The notes under the pieces: generated by a model | The model's database searches: none | Told to the model about the DNA's origin: nothing | What the model saw: the letters and a program-made list of their open reading frames with translations, nothing else | Part shown: one piece after another, positions 54,161-63,247 of the stretch | How positions within the stretch are numbered: the first letter of the stretch is position 1 | How the letters are laid out: every line of letters begins with the position of its first letter | NCBI RefSeq assembly: GCF_030697375.1 | Contig: NZ_JAUYQD010000057.1 | Span: 62,001-126,000 of the forward strand | Source: Rhodoferax sp. | Lineage (GTDB): Bacteria; Pseudomonadota; Gammaproteobacteria; Burkholderiales; Burkholderiaceae_C | Reading direction: 5' to 3' | DNA: 64,000 nucleotides | Position numbers and translations under genes: made by a program

Positions 54161-55156
54161 TCAGTGTTGACCAACCACCAGTGGGTTCAACGCGGTCACA
54201 GGCTGTCCATGAATCAGATAGCCAATCAGATTATCAGCTGCCAAATGGGCCATTGCCAGCCTGGTTCCCACCGTAGCACTGGCAATATGCGGGGTTAGCA
54301 CCACATTAGGCACCTCCATCAAATCAGGATGCACCTGGGGCTCCCCTTCAAACACATCCAACCCGGCAGCGGCAATCGTTTTGTTGCGTAGAGCCACGGC
54401 CAAGGCAGCGTCGTCCACAATGCCCCCGCGCGCAATGTTGACCAGGGTGGCTGTAGGTTTCATCCGCGCCAGCTCGGCGGCACCAATCGCATGGTGGGTC
54501 TGAGCCGAATACGGCAGTACCAGCACCAAGTGGTCTGCCGTTTGCAACAACTCGTCTTTGCCCACAAAAGTGGCTTTGCAATCCGCCTCGGTGGCTGCGT
54601 CCAAGCGGGAGCGATTGTGGTAAATCACCTTCATGCCAAAGCCCAGTGCGCCGCGCCGGGCGATGCCCTGCCCGATGCGCCCCATGCCCAAAATACCCAG
54701 CGTCGTGCCATGGATTTCAGCACCGGCGAACATGTCGTAGCGCCAGCGCGTCCAGTGGCCCGCCCGCAAAAAATGCTCGGCTTCGGCCATACGCCGGGCC
54801 GTGGCCATGAGCAGCGCGAAGCCAAAATCCGCCGTGGTCTCGGTCAACACATCGGGCGCATTGGTTCCTAGCACACCGGCGGCGCTCATGGCGTCCAGGT
54901 CAAAGTTGTTGTAGCCCACCGTCATGTTGGCGCAGATCTTCAGTGACGGGCAGGCCGCCAGCACCGCCGCGTCGATGCGCTCCGCTCCCATGGTGAACAC
55001 GCCTTGCTTGCCCTGGAGTTTGACAAGCAGTTCTGCCGGGGTCCACAGGTCATCCGCCTGGTTGGATTCCACATCAAAATGCTGCGCCAGCTTGGCGAGC
55101 ACCTCCGGGAAGATGGCACGAACAACCAGAATGGCGGGTTTGGGGGACATGGCCAT
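54161..55156 (-). CDS. D-2-hydroxyacid dehydrogenase (glyoxylate/hydroxypyruvate reductase GhrB-like)
   Basis: A 331-residue NAD(P)-dependent reductase: G-I-L-G-M-G-R-I-G-Q-G-I-A Rossmann motif, catalytic Arg in N-I-A-R-G-G, Glu in D-V-F-E-G-E-P and His in L-T-P-H-I-A-S-A. Start 55156 overlaps the nitroreductase stop by one base (TGATG); ATG 55150 is an alternative. Last gene of a three-gene operon. Confidence 0.9.
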   Translation of the reverse strand: MAMSPKPAILVVRAIFPEVLAKLAQHFDVESNQADDLWTPAELLVKLQGKQGVFTMGAERIDAAVLAACPSLKICANMTVGYNNFDLDAMSAAGVLGTNAPDVLTETTADFGFALLMATARRMAEAEHFLRAGHWTRWRYDMFAGAEIHGTTLGILGMGRIGQGIARRGALGFGMKVIYHNRSRLDAATEADCKATFVGKDELLQTADHLVLVLPYSAQTHHAIGAAELARMKPTATLVNIARGGIVDDAALAVALRNKTIAAAGLDVFEGEPQVHPDLMEVPNVVLTPHIASATVGTRLAMAHLAADNLIGYLIHGQPVTALNPLVVGQH

Positions 55157-55863
55157 CACTCGCCCTTCACGTCTACCCAATGGGTGAACTCCTCCACGGG
55201 CACCCGCGGGGTATGGAAGGTATTGACCAAGTCACCTTCGTCGGCATAACCCAGGGCCATGCCACACACCAGCATTTCATCGGCGCCCGCGCCGATGTGC
55301 GGCAGGATGATGTTGGCAAACCCGTTCCAGGCCGCCTGCGGACAGGTGTGCAGACCGTGGCCGCGCGCGCCCACCATGATGTTTTGTAAAAACATGCCGT
55401 AATCCAGCAAAGAGCCGCGTCCCATGACCCGGTCCAGGGTGAACATCAGGCCCACCGGGGCGTCGAAAAAGCGGTAATTGCGCTGGTGCTGTGCATGCAT
55501 CTTGTCTTTGTCACCCTTGCCAATACCCAGCAGACCGTACAGGCCCCAGCCGTTTTCACGGCGGCGGTCGATGTAGGGGCTGACCCATTTTTCGGGGTAG
55601 TAGTCGTATTCCTCCCGGTATTCGGCGGCCAAGGCCGGGTTGGCACGCATGGCGTCGTGGGCGGCGCAGACCTTGTCGCACAAGGTGTCACGGCTCGCGC
55701 CCTGCAGCACATACACCTTCCAGGGTTGGGTGTTGGTCCCTGAGGGCGCCCGGCTGGCCACCTGCAGCAGGTCGGCAATCGTTTGCCGGGACACCGGCTG
55801 TGGGGTGAAGGCGCGGGCAGACATGCGCGAGGTGATGGCGGCATCCACCGGGGTGTGGCTCAT
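55156..55863 (-). CDS. Nitroreductase family protein
   Basis: A 235-residue FMN-dependent oxidoreductase. R-M-S-A-R-A-F near the start (FMN phosphate), A-S-R-A-P-S-G-T-N-T-Q-P-W and the late M-A-L-G-Y-A-D are typical of the NfsB-like/BluB-related family. Start overlaps the thioesterase stop (ATGA). The physiological substrate is unknown. Confidence 0.9.
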   Translation of the reverse strand: MSHTPVDAAITSRMSARAFTPQPVSRQTIADLLQVASRAPSGTNTQPWKVYVLQGASRDTLCDKVCAAHDAMRANPALAAEYREEYDYYPEKWVSPYIDRRRENGWGLYGLLGIGKGDKDKMHAQHQRNYRFFDAPVGLMFTLDRVMGRGSLLDYGMFLQNIMVGARGHGLHTCPQAAWNGFANIILPHIGAGADEMLVCGMALGYADEGDLVNTFHTPRVPVEEFTHWVDVKGE

Positions 55864-56306
55864 ACAAGGGTCTCCAAAACAGTTTTTAGATTCAACGGCA
55901 AAGGCGTGGGGCGACGGGTCTCTTTGTCCACATAAACGTGCACAAAGTGGCCCTTGGCGGCGGTCAGCGGCTCGCCTTGGGCAAACAAACCCACTTCGTA
56001 GCGCACGCTGCTGGTGCCCAATTTTGCTACCCGAATGCCAGCCTCCACCGTTTGTGGAAACGCAAGCGATGAAAAATAGTTGCACTGGGTTTCAATCACC
56101 AACCCGATGGTGGTGCCGTGGTGGATATCGAGCACACCTTGCTCTATCAAATAGGCGTTGACCGCCGTATCGAACCAGCTGTAATAGACCACGTTATTCA
56201 CATGCCCATAGGCATCGTTGTCCATCCAGCGGGTGCTGATGGTGCGAAATACCCGGTAGGCACTGCGTAACGCGGGTTGCGGCTTGTCAAGTTGGGTGTA
56301 GCTCAT
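55860..56306 (-). CDS. Acyl-CoA thioesterase, 4HBT/YbgC-like
   Basis: A 148-residue hotdog-fold thioesterase with R-W-M-D-N-D-A-Y-G-H-V-N-N-V-V-Y-Y-S-W-F-D, the 4HBT active-site motif with its aspartate. First gene of the thioesterase–nitroreductase–hydroxyacid dehydrogenase operon. Start at ATG 56306 rather than an earlier in-frame codon, by homologue length. Confidence 0.9.
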   Translation of the reverse strand: MSYTQLDKPQPALRSAYRVFRTISTRWMDNDAYGHVNNVVYYSWFDTAVNAYLIEQGVLDIHHGTTIGLVIETQCNYFSSLAFPQTVEAGIRVAKLGTSSVRYEVGLFAQGEPLTAAKGHFVHVYVDKETRRPTPLPLNLKTVLETLV

Positions 56307-56380
56307 GGGCTTGATTTTGCCAGTGCCAAACCCAGAAAATGGATGGGTTAGCATTTCTGTTTTCCATTGCGGAGTTTTAG

Positions 56381-57151
56381 ATGCCCAAAAGCTTTTTGCA
56401 CCAGGTCAGTGTCATCGGATCAGTCGCCACCTCCACGCTGACCGCCTGGCGCGGCACCAGCGTGGTGAAAGCGGCGAGCCAGCCGCCGCTGCGGCTCAAA
56501 CTCTACGACATGGAAGGCAGCCCCTACTGCCGTAGCGTGCGCGAAGCGCTGACCGCGCTGGGGCTGGACGCCGAGATTTACCCCTGCCCCCAGGGCGGCA
56601 AACGTTTTCGCCCCGAGGCCAAACGCATCGGCGGCAAGCGGCAATTTCCGCTGTTGATGGACCCCAATACCCACACCACGATGTACGAATCGGCCGACAT
56701 CATTGACTACCTCTTTCGCACCTATGGTGGCCAGCCCACACCGCGCGCCTACCGCCCGGGGAGCTTCCGCCCGCTGTTTGGTGGTTTGGGGTCTGCGGTG
56801 CGTGGCTTGCGCGGCATCCACGGGCGTCCCGCCAAACACCCCAAGCAGTTGCTCGAACTGTGGAGCTTCGAGTCCAGCCCCTACTCCCGCCTGGTGCGCG
56901 AGAGGCTGACCGAGCTGGAATTGCCCTATGTGCTGCACAACATTGGCAAGGAACAGTTTGCCGACATGGGCCCCGCCGTGATGCGCGTGAAGCCCGGCCC
57001 CTACAAACCACGCCCCGGTGGCCGCCGCGAAAAGCTGCTGGCACAGCTGGGGCGCATCCAGGTTCCGTATCTGGAGGACCCCAATACCGGCACCAAAATG
57101 TACGAGTCCAGCCAAATCATTGATTATTTGGAGCAGGAGTACGCGGCCTGA
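56381..57151 (+). CDS. Tandem glutathione S-transferase N-terminal (thioredoxin-fold) domain protein
   Basis: A 256-residue protein with two GST_N-like thioredoxin folds: the first (about 38-115) with G-S-P-Y-C-R-S-V and Y-E-S-A-D-I-I-D-Y-L, the second (about 160-255) with S-S-P-Y-S-R-L-V and Y-E-S-S-Q-I-I-D-Y-L. No GST C-terminal helical domain is present. The cysteine of the first active site is serine in the second. An N-terminal hydrophobic stretch could be a weak membrane association signal. Function unknown beyond a redox/glutathione-related guess. Confidence 0.82.
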   Translation: MPKSFLHQVSVIGSVATSTLTAWRGTSVVKAASQPPLRLKLYDMEGSPYCRSVREALTALGLDAEIYPCPQGGKRFRPEAKRIGGKRQFPLLMDPNTHTTMYESADIIDYLFRTYGGQPTPRAYRPGSFRPLFGGLGSAVRGLRGIHGRPAKHPKQLLELWSFESSPYSRLVRERLTELELPYVLHNIGKEQFADMGPAVMRVKPGPYKPRPGGRREKLLAQLGRIQVPYLEDPNTGTKMYESSQIIDYLEQEYAA

Positions 57152-57167
57152 TCCGCCACCTGGGCCT

Positions 57168-58379
57168 TCATTTTTGGGTCCGCAGCCCAACCCCCAAGGC
57201 CGCCACCACGCTCAAAAGCAGCACCAAGGCGGCGCCCAGCAGGGTGGCACCGTACCAGCCCCGGTCCATGAATACGCCAAAAACCAAAGGTGAAATGGCA
57301 AAACCGGTGTCCAGTCCCGAATACACCAAGCCGTACACCCGCCCCGTCGCCCCCTTGGGGGTGGCTTTCTTGATCATCATGTCACGCGAGGGGCCGCCAA
57401 TGCCCACCGCAAAACCGGTCGCGGCCAGCACGGCCATGGTGGCCGAGGCACCCAACCAGCCGGTGCCACACAGGGCCAGCAACACCGCCCCAGCGGTCAT
57501 GGCCAGTGCCACCACCCGGTCGCTGTTGGCAGCGCGGGCCGCGATAAACCCGCCGATCAACATGCCCAGGGCGCCGCACAGCATGTAGGCGGTGAGCGTC
57601 AGGGTCGCGGCTTCAAAACTCACGCCATGCATGGCCTTGAGAATGGACACGGAGAAACTTTGCACCACCGCCAGCGTCATGGTGGACAGCAAAAAGAAAC
57701 CAAAACACCACCACACCACGGGCAGCTTCATGAAAGCCATATCGTGTTCGCTATGCAGCTGTGGGTCACGCTGCGCCACCTGGGTGCGCAAATGCTCCCG
57801 ATTCCACAGCAACAACAGGAAAATGCCCAGGTACAACAGTGCAGCGGCCAGATAGGCAGCGCGCCAGCCAAAGGCACTGCCCATGCCTGCAAAAAACACC
57901 GGGGCAGCGGCCCAGCCCAGGTTGCCGGTCAAACCATGGGCGCTAAAAGCATGGCCCAGGCGCGGCGCGGACACCCGCTGGTTCAAAATGGTGAAGTCCA
58001 CCGGGTGAAACGTGGCATTGCCCAGACCCGCCAGGGCAGCCACCAACAACAGTCCGGTATAACCCGTCACCAGTGACGCTGCGGTACAGGCCCCCGCAAA
58101 AATGCCCAAAGCCACAAACAGCAGCGGCCGCGCACCCAGGCGGTCCACCACAAAGCCGGCACAGGCCTGCCCTACCCCGGAGACCACAAAAAACAGGCTC
58201 ATGAGCAGCCCCAGCTGGGAGTAGTTCAATCCGAACTCGGCCATAAACACGGGAAATAGCAGCGGCAACAGCAAGTGCCCAAAGTGCGAACTGGCATGGG
58301 CCAGCCCCACGAGACCGATGACGACAGCGTCCTGTTTGAGGGGCGCCGAGATGGGTGGATGGAGCGTGGTGGTATGCAT
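57168..58379 (-). CDS. MFS transporter, Fsr-like
   Basis: A 403-residue twelve-helix transporter similar to the fosmidomycin-resistance (Fsr) branch: H-A-S-S-H-F-G-H-L-L-L-P-L-L-F-P, F-V-V-D-R-L-G-A-R-P and N-A-T-F-H-P-V-D-F. Divergent from an AraC regulator with a short palindrome between them, so probably controlled by it. Confidence 0.86.
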   Translation of the reverse strand: MHTTTLHPPISAPLKQDAVVIGLVGLAHASSHFGHLLLPLLFPVFMAEFGLNYSQLGLLMSLFFVVSGVGQACAGFVVDRLGARPLLFVALGIFAGACTAASLVTGYTGLLLVAALAGLGNATFHPVDFTILNQRVSAPRLGHAFSAHGLTGNLGWAAAPVFFAGMGSAFGWRAAYLAAALLYLGIFLLLLWNREHLRTQVAQRDPQLHSEHDMAFMKLPVVWWCFGFFLLSTMTLAVVQSFSVSILKAMHGVSFEAATLTLTAYMLCGALGMLIGGFIAARAANSDRVVALAMTAGAVLLALCGTGWLGASATMAVLAATGFAVGIGGPSRDMMIKKATPKGATGRVYGLVYSGLDTGFAISPLVFGVFMDRGWYGATLLGAALVLLLSVVAALGVGLRTQK

Positions 58380-58424
58380 GAAGGAATGGTACGGTCGCCA
58401 GGCAAAGCAGAAACACGACAGTTG

Positions 58425-58437
58425 GACAATAATTGTC
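58425..58437. promoter_or_regulatory. Palindrome in the MFS/AraC divergent region
   Basis: GACAATAATTGTC, a perfect 6-bp inverted repeat around one base, nested in a wider CGACA...TGTCG inverted repeat (58416-58438). Its place between the divergent starts makes it a candidate operator for the AraC-type regulator. Confidence 0.45.
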
Positions 58438-58466
58438 GAATTTCAGCCAACGCACCGGATTCAGCT

Positions 58467-59273
58467 TTGAAACGCAAAATCACCCTCAAACCCGTGCGCT
58501 TCGACGACGCAGCCTCCCGTGCCCCCACGGTCACACGGCCGGTGTGCAGCCGGGCCCGCGCACTGGCGATGGATACCCACGTCGCCCCGCACCAACATGC
58601 CTGGACACAACTCAGCTACTGCACCAGTGGCCTGATGCAGGTGACCGTGGCGCAGCACGGTCTGCAAACCACCTTCATCGTTCCGCCGTCGCGCGCGGTG
58701 TGGATTGCGCCAGGGGTGCAACACACCGTCACCGTGCTGGAAGCGGCCGAGCTGCGCACCGTGGACCTGCATGCCAGCGTGTCCCCCGAGGGCTGGAATA
58801 CATGCCGGGTGCTGGTGGTCTCCAAGCTGTTGCGGGAGTTGATCCACGCCCTGGAAGGCTCCCAGCCCGGCCCCCGAGACACTGCCCTGATGGCCCTGAC
58901 CCTGGACGAAATCACCCATGCCGCCACCCAGGCCCTGGGTGTGCCCATGCCGCGAGACAAACGCCTGCGCGCCCTGTGCGAAGCGGTGGTCCGTGCCCCA
59001 GGTGAACGCGCCACGCTGGCCGAATGGGCGATTGACGTGGGTGCCAGTGAGCGCACCGTGGCGCGCCTGTTTCGCACCGAACTGGCCACCAGCTTCCAGC
59101 AGTGGTGCCAGCAAGCCGTTTTGGCCCATGCCCTGCCGATGTTGGCCCGCGGCACGCCGATCAGCCAGGTGGCCATCGCCAGCGGCTACCGCAGCGACAG
59201 TGCGTTCTCGGCCATGTTCAAGTCCGCCATGGGCCAGCCACCACGCAGCTTTCAGTATAAAAACGGGCCGTAG
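58467..59273 (+). CDS. AraC-family transcriptional regulator
   Basis: A 268-residue regulator with an N-terminal cupin-like sensing domain (H-Q-H-A-W-T-Q-L-S-Y; V-W-I-A-P-G-V-Q-H) and two C-terminal helix-turn-helix motifs (S-E-R-T-V-A-R-L-F; P-I-S-Q-V-A-I-A-S-G-Y-R-S-D-S-A-F-S-A-M-F-K). The frame opens at 58275 inside the divergent MFS gene; TTG 58467 is taken as start because the protein then has the usual length and leaves room for the promoter, but ATG 58386 cannot be excluded. The stop falls at the edge of a dispersed repeat. Confidence 0.87.
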   Translation: MKRKITLKPVRFDDAASRAPTVTRPVCSRARALAMDTHVAPHQHAWTQLSYCTSGLMQVTVAQHGLQTTFIVPPSRAVWIAPGVQHTVTVLEAAELRTVDLHASVSPEGWNTCRVLVVSKLLRELIHALEGSQPGPRDTALMALTLDEITHAATQALGVPMPRDKRLRALCEAVVRAPGERATLAEWAIDVGASERTVARLFRTELATSFQQWCQQAVLAHALPMLARGTPISQVAIASGYRSDSAFSAMFKSAMGQPPRSFQYKNGP

Positions 59274-59313
59274 CCCGCACAGAATGTGCGTAAGCAGCTA
59301 TCAATACGATAGC
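59265..59313 (-). repeat. Dispersed ~49-bp repeat, copy H
   Basis: GGGCCGTAGCCCGCACAG, AATGTGCGTAAGCAGCTATC, AATACGATAGC between the convergent AraC and GGDEF genes. The repeat edge includes the AraC stop codon (59271-59273). Confidence 0.85.
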
Positions 59314-59333
59314 AATAGTGAAGCCAATGGCAT

Positions 59334-60503
59334 TCAGGTCAGCTCCTGCTGGCCCACCAAGCGATCACGCCCTGCTTGTTTCGCTTGGTACATGCGCTGG
59401 TCAGCCAGGTCCACCAACGCTTTCCAGTGGGGTGTGGTCTCAGTGCTGCGCTCCGCAATGCCAATGCTGGCGGTCAGCGCCGTGCCGTCGGGGCGTTTGC
59501 CAAAGCCCACGGCACGCATGCGCAGCAGCGCTGCCTGGGCCTGGACCACATCGGTGTTGGGCATGATCAACAAAAACTCTTCCCCACCCCAACGCGCCAG
59601 CACATCACCATGGCGCAGATTGCTGCTGACGATGGTGGCCATATCGACCAAGGCCTTGTCGCCCGCTTCATGGCCAAATTGGTCATTGATACTTTTGAAA
59701 TGGTCCAGATCGACGAAAGCGATCGACAAAGACGCATCGCTGCGGCTGGCGATGGTGAACTGCAGCTCCAGCACCTCTTCGCCGCTGCGACGCGAAAAAA
59801 CCCCGGTCAAAGGGTCGCGAATGGCCTGGCGCACCAGCGCAATCATGAACGCCAACAGGCTCATGCCCGCCAGCATGGACACACCTGTGATCAACACCAA
59901 CAGCCAGAACGCCCCCGCAAACGAGGGCCAGTCCAGCGCGGGCCAACGCATGGCGCCGGCAGCGCCTTGCGCTATCAAAATGGGACTGGCGATGACCAGG
60001 CTTTCAAGCAGGGTGAGCGGGAAAATCGAAAGTCCGGCCAGCAGCACAAACGGCAAATAGGCATAGCCCGCGCCAATGGCTGCGGGCAACCCGGTCAGCT
60101 GGTAGTTTCCGAGCACGGTGAAAGAAACAATGTAAAAAACCGTGGGGATGGCAAACAGCAAAGCCATGGCGCGGTAAGCATCGAACAGTTCGCCGCTGGG
60201 GCGGTAATTCAGCACCAAGGTGGCGAAGGCTGCCCCCGCCATGAGGCGCATCATGGCCAGGTTGATCCACAGCGGAAAGGGGAAAACCACCAGATCCACC
60301 ACGCTCCACAGCGGCGTGAGGACCGCAAACAGGAAGGCGAACAGCCGCACCCGGTTGACAATCATGGTCGCGCGGCGCCGGGCCAGCAACGACATGTGCA
60401 AGTGGGGTGACACCAGCAAACCAAGTTCAGCCCGCCTCAATTCACCCGACAAGAGGGCGGAAAGCCGTCGCCAGATGGCATCTGGAATTCTGGGAATGTT
60501 CAT
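59334..60503 (-). CDS. Membrane diguanylate cyclase (GGDEF)
   Basis: A 389-residue protein with about six N-terminal transmembrane helices (about 50-215) and a C-terminal GGDEF domain (about 225-385). The active site reads R-W-G-G-E-E-F, a functional form, with an R-H-G-D inhibitory I-site five residues before it. It should make c-di-GMP in response to a membrane signal. It ends about 70 bases past the gene for a periplasmic binding protein on the same strand. ATG 60503 chosen from topology. Confidence 0.9.
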   Translation of the reverse strand: MNIPRIPDAIWRRLSALLSGELRRAELGLLVSPHLHMSLLARRRATMIVNRVRLFAFLFAVLTPLWSVVDLVVFPFPLWINLAMMRLMAGAAFATLVLNYRPSGELFDAYRAMALLFAIPTVFYIVSFTVLGNYQLTGLPAAIGAGYAYLPFVLLAGLSIFPLTLLESLVIASPILIAQGAAGAMRWPALDWPSFAGAFWLLVLITGVSMLAGMSLLAFMIALVRQAIRDPLTGVFSRRSGEEVLELQFTIASRSDASLSIAFVDLDHFKSINDQFGHEAGDKALVDMATIVSSNLRHGDVLARWGGEEFLLIMPNTDVVQAQAALLRMRAVGFGKRPDGTALTASIGIAERSTETTPHWKALVDLADQRMYQAKQAGRDRLVGQQELT

Positions 60504-60570
60504 GGACAAAAAGGTATGTCGGATGATTGCGCGCGATGGAGCAAGAATAGCATTGCCCCAACCACAAACA

Positions 60571-61299
60571 CTACAGGGCACGCTCCATGATGCGTTTGAC
60601 CTGTCCTTCGGCCTTGAGCTTGTCGAATGCAAGCTTGGTACGTTGTACCAGCGCAACGGGTGTGGACCGGCTGTAGGCCATGTACAAGCCCGTGGATGCC
60701 TCATCCAAGGTGAGCACCCGTTCCAGCCCGGCACAGTCCACCCCTGTTTCCTTGCACAAAGAGGTGGCGTCATCCAATGTCAGCGGAACCAGGTCCACCT
60801 GGCCACTGAGCAGTTTTTTGAAGTTATCGACCGACTGTGCCGACACCACCAAACGCGTGAAACCTTTGGCACGGAGGAACTGGTAGCGTACGTCGTCGCG
60901 CATCACGCCTATGGTCTGGTGCTTGACCGACTCCAGGTTGGTGACCCGAAACGCCCTGCCCTTGCCCTTCAGCCGGTACAGGTGGTACTGAATCTTCATG
61001 ATTTCACCGGCCCAATAAAACTGGTCCTCGCGTGCCGCCGTTCTGGCAATCAGGTAAATCAAAACATTGGGCTCCTTCAGCGCCATGTCGTAGGAGCGTG
61101 CCCAGGGGTACAGGTTGACTTCGTAATCGTCCAAACCGGCCCGCTTGAGGCTCAACTCAACCACCTCGGTGGCAGAACCGACCACCTTGCCCTCCGCCAA
61201 GTAGGTGTAAGGCGTCGCCTCGGTGACCACATGGATGGTCTGCGCCTGGCCCAGCGACAGCAGCAGCCACGACAACCCTAACAAAACTCTGCTTCTCAT
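60571..61299 (-). CDS. Orphan periplasmic solute-binding protein, family 3
   Basis: A 242-residue exported protein (signal peptide about 1-19, G-Q-A-Q) of the SBP_bac_3/PBPb family: V-T-E-A-T-P-Y-T-Y-L, V-V-E-L-S-L-K-R-A-G, Y-P-W-A-R-S-Y and L-I-A-R-T. No ABC permease or ATPase is encoded nearby. It lies between two diguanylate cyclases, so it may serve as their periplasmic sensor rather than in transport. A second homologue is at 63248. Confidence 0.85.
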   Translation of the reverse strand: MRSRVLLGLSWLLLSLGQAQTIHVVTEATPYTYLAEGKVVGSATEVVELSLKRAGLDDYEVNLYPWARSYDMALKEPNVLIYLIARTAAREDQFYWAGEIMKIQYHLYRLKGKGRAFRVTNLESVKHQTIGVMRDDVRYQFLRAKGFTRLVVSAQSVDNFKKLLSGQVDLVPLTLDDATSLCKETGVDCAGLERVLTLDEASTGLYMAYSRSTPVALVQRTKLAFDKLKAEGQVKRIMERAL

Positions 61300-61314
61300 G
61301 GTGCGTCTTCCTTC

Positions 61315-63213
61315 CTATGGTTCATCTGCGGGGATTGGGATCGGAATCGGCCCGGCAACTTGGTTGCGGCCGTTGGCCTTGGCACGGTACAGGGCCTGAT
61401 CGGCTTCCTGAAACAGGTCCTCAAAGCTTTCGGTCTGGTGGGGCAGGTGCACCGCCAAACCGATGCTGATCGTCACCACCGCGGCAGCCTTGGAATGTTC
61501 GTGAACAATGGCGCAATCCACCACCGCCTGGCGAACCCGCTGCGCCAGCATACGGGCGGTGGGTTCGTCGGCGTCAGGCAGCAAAATTCCAAACTCTTCA
61601 CCCCCGATGCGCGCGACCATGTCGCCGGCCCGTGCCAAACTCACACGCATGGTGTCGGCCACTGCACGCAGACAGTGGTCCCCCATGGCATGTCCATAGT
61701 GGTCGTTGTAGTTTTTGAAGTAGTCGATGTCACAAATCAGGAAGGACAGGCACTGCCCGTTGCGGCGCGCGCGGCGAAACTCCTCTTCTTTCACTTCATC
61801 GAAATGGCGGCGGTTGGCCAGTCCGGTGAGTTGGTCGGTTCTGGCCAGGCTTTGCAGCCGGGTGTTGGCGGTCTGCAAAGCCGCTTGCGCCTGCATGACC
61901 TCGTTCAATTGCTTCTTGTGGCGCACACTTTGCAGCAACATCTGCGTGGTGATGGTCAGCAAGGTCAACTCGCTGGGCTTCCAGTCCACAAATCCCGGGG
62001 GCTTGGCAAAGACCAAAAAACCCGGTTGCTCGTCATTGCCCCGCAGCTTGGAAAATGCCGTCACACTCCACCCCAGACTGGCAAAAAATGCCGCTTCATG
62101 GACCCCGGTCTGCCTTGCCAAGGCCTCTTGGGACGAGAAATGCAACAACTCGTCTTGTTCAAGAAGCGCCAAAAACCGCGCAATGGCCGTGACAGGGAGC
62201 ACCGCATCCGCCGTCTGGTGCATGCCTTGCGCAGACCAGTGCATAAACGGCAGGTAGGCTTGGTGGGCCGGGTCCAGCACGTACCACACCACCTGGCTGG
62301 CATGCAACTGCTGCGCCACCTCCCCCAGACACTCCCGGTGGTAGCGGTCAAACTCGGTGTAAGGCGCATGGATCAAACGATTGGACTGGGTCAGCACCAC
62401 CTGCTGCGCACTGGCCAGCGTTTGCAGCTCGGTGGTGCGTTCGTGCACCAGTTGTGCCAAGCGGTCACGGTGCCCAGCCAGCTCCTGTTCATACTGCTGC
62501 TGCTGCGCAAGGTAAGTCACCAGGCTGCCCTGCAGCCCGTTGATACCCGACACCAAGGAGGTCAACTCGTCCCGGTGCCTGGGGCTGCGCAGCAGGCCCA
62601 GCTCCAAATTCAAATTATTGGGATTGAGCCGCGCAAGGTGGGCCGCAATGCGTTGCACATGCACGGTCACCAAGCGGTTGAACATCAACATGATGAGTCC
62701 GGCCAGCAGCAAAGACTGCAGCAACTGGGTAAAGACAATCGTCGCCAGCTCAGCGCGCAGGCGCTCCCACAACACACGCTCGCTTCCGTACAGCGTCAGT
62801 TCACCCACCGTCGAGCGTGCGCCTGGGTAAGGTTCATAGTGCAATACCAGCCGACGTAGGGGTGCCATGCCCTGGCCAGTCCAGTCGCGGCGACTGCTGC
62901 CTTCGATAAGCTCGGCAGCGCGGTTCGCCAGCGTGATCTTGAGCACGATCTTGCCCACCGCAGGCACCTGTGTTGCGCTCTGGACATGCGTTTGCAAAGA
63001 TTCACGGTCCAATTCCCAAATCGCTTTGGACAAGGTGCCGCTGTAGACCTGCTCAATCTGCATCAACTCGGCATTCATCTTCGCCAAGCCAGAATTCCAG
63101 GCCAAGTAGGTCAACACACTGATCGTGGCCACGGTAAACAGCAGGCAAAACCCGAGCGTAGCCAGCACCAAGCGCGCACCCAGAGAGTGCATGGAGTTTC
63201 TTATACGAAACAT
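61315..63213 (-). CDS. Diguanylate cyclase with periplasmic sensor and GAF-like domains
   Basis: A 632-residue protein. A first helix (about 12-35), a periplasmic domain (about 36-155) with the pattern of extracytoplasmic sensors (S-G-T-L-S-K-A-I-W-E-L-D), a second helix (about 158-180), a HAMP-like/coiled segment, a GAF-like region (about 290-430) and a GGDEF domain (about 460-620). Active site R-I-G-G-E-E-F with an R-A-G-D I-site. The W-E-L-D periplasmic motif resembles sensors that contact binding proteins. ATG 63213 chosen; an upstream GTG at 63234 is possible. Flanked on both sides by SBP family 3 genes. Confidence 0.89.
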   Translation of the reverse strand: MFRIRNSMHSLGARLVLATLGFCLLFTVATISVLTYLAWNSGLAKMNAELMQIEQVYSGTLSKAIWELDRESLQTHVQSATQVPAVGKIVLKITLANRAAELIEGSSRRDWTGQGMAPLRRLVLHYEPYPGARSTVGELTLYGSERVLWERLRAELATIVFTQLLQSLLLAGLIMLMFNRLVTVHVQRIAAHLARLNPNNLNLELGLLRSPRHRDELTSLVSGINGLQGSLVTYLAQQQQYEQELAGHRDRLAQLVHERTTELQTLASAQQVVLTQSNRLIHAPYTEFDRYHRECLGEVAQQLHASQVVWYVLDPAHQAYLPFMHWSAQGMHQTADAVLPVTAIARFLALLEQDELLHFSSQEALARQTGVHEAAFFASLGWSVTAFSKLRGNDEQPGFLVFAKPPGFVDWKPSELTLLTITTQMLLQSVRHKKQLNEVMQAQAALQTANTRLQSLARTDQLTGLANRRHFDEVKEEEFRRARRNGQCLSFLICDIDYFKNYNDHYGHAMGDHCLRAVADTMRVSLARAGDMVARIGGEEFGILLPDADEPTARMLAQRVRQAVVDCAIVHEHSKAAAVVTISIGLAVHLPHQTESFEDLFQEADQALYRAKANGRNQVAGPIPIPIPADEP

Positions 63214-63247
63214 GCGCGCATGCCCCGAACCCACCGTGGGAAAACAG

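Noticed and set aside
58275-58466. AraC regulator start at 58275
   Set aside because: It lies inside the divergent MFS gene; the extra residues are not regulator-like, and the promoter region would be translated.
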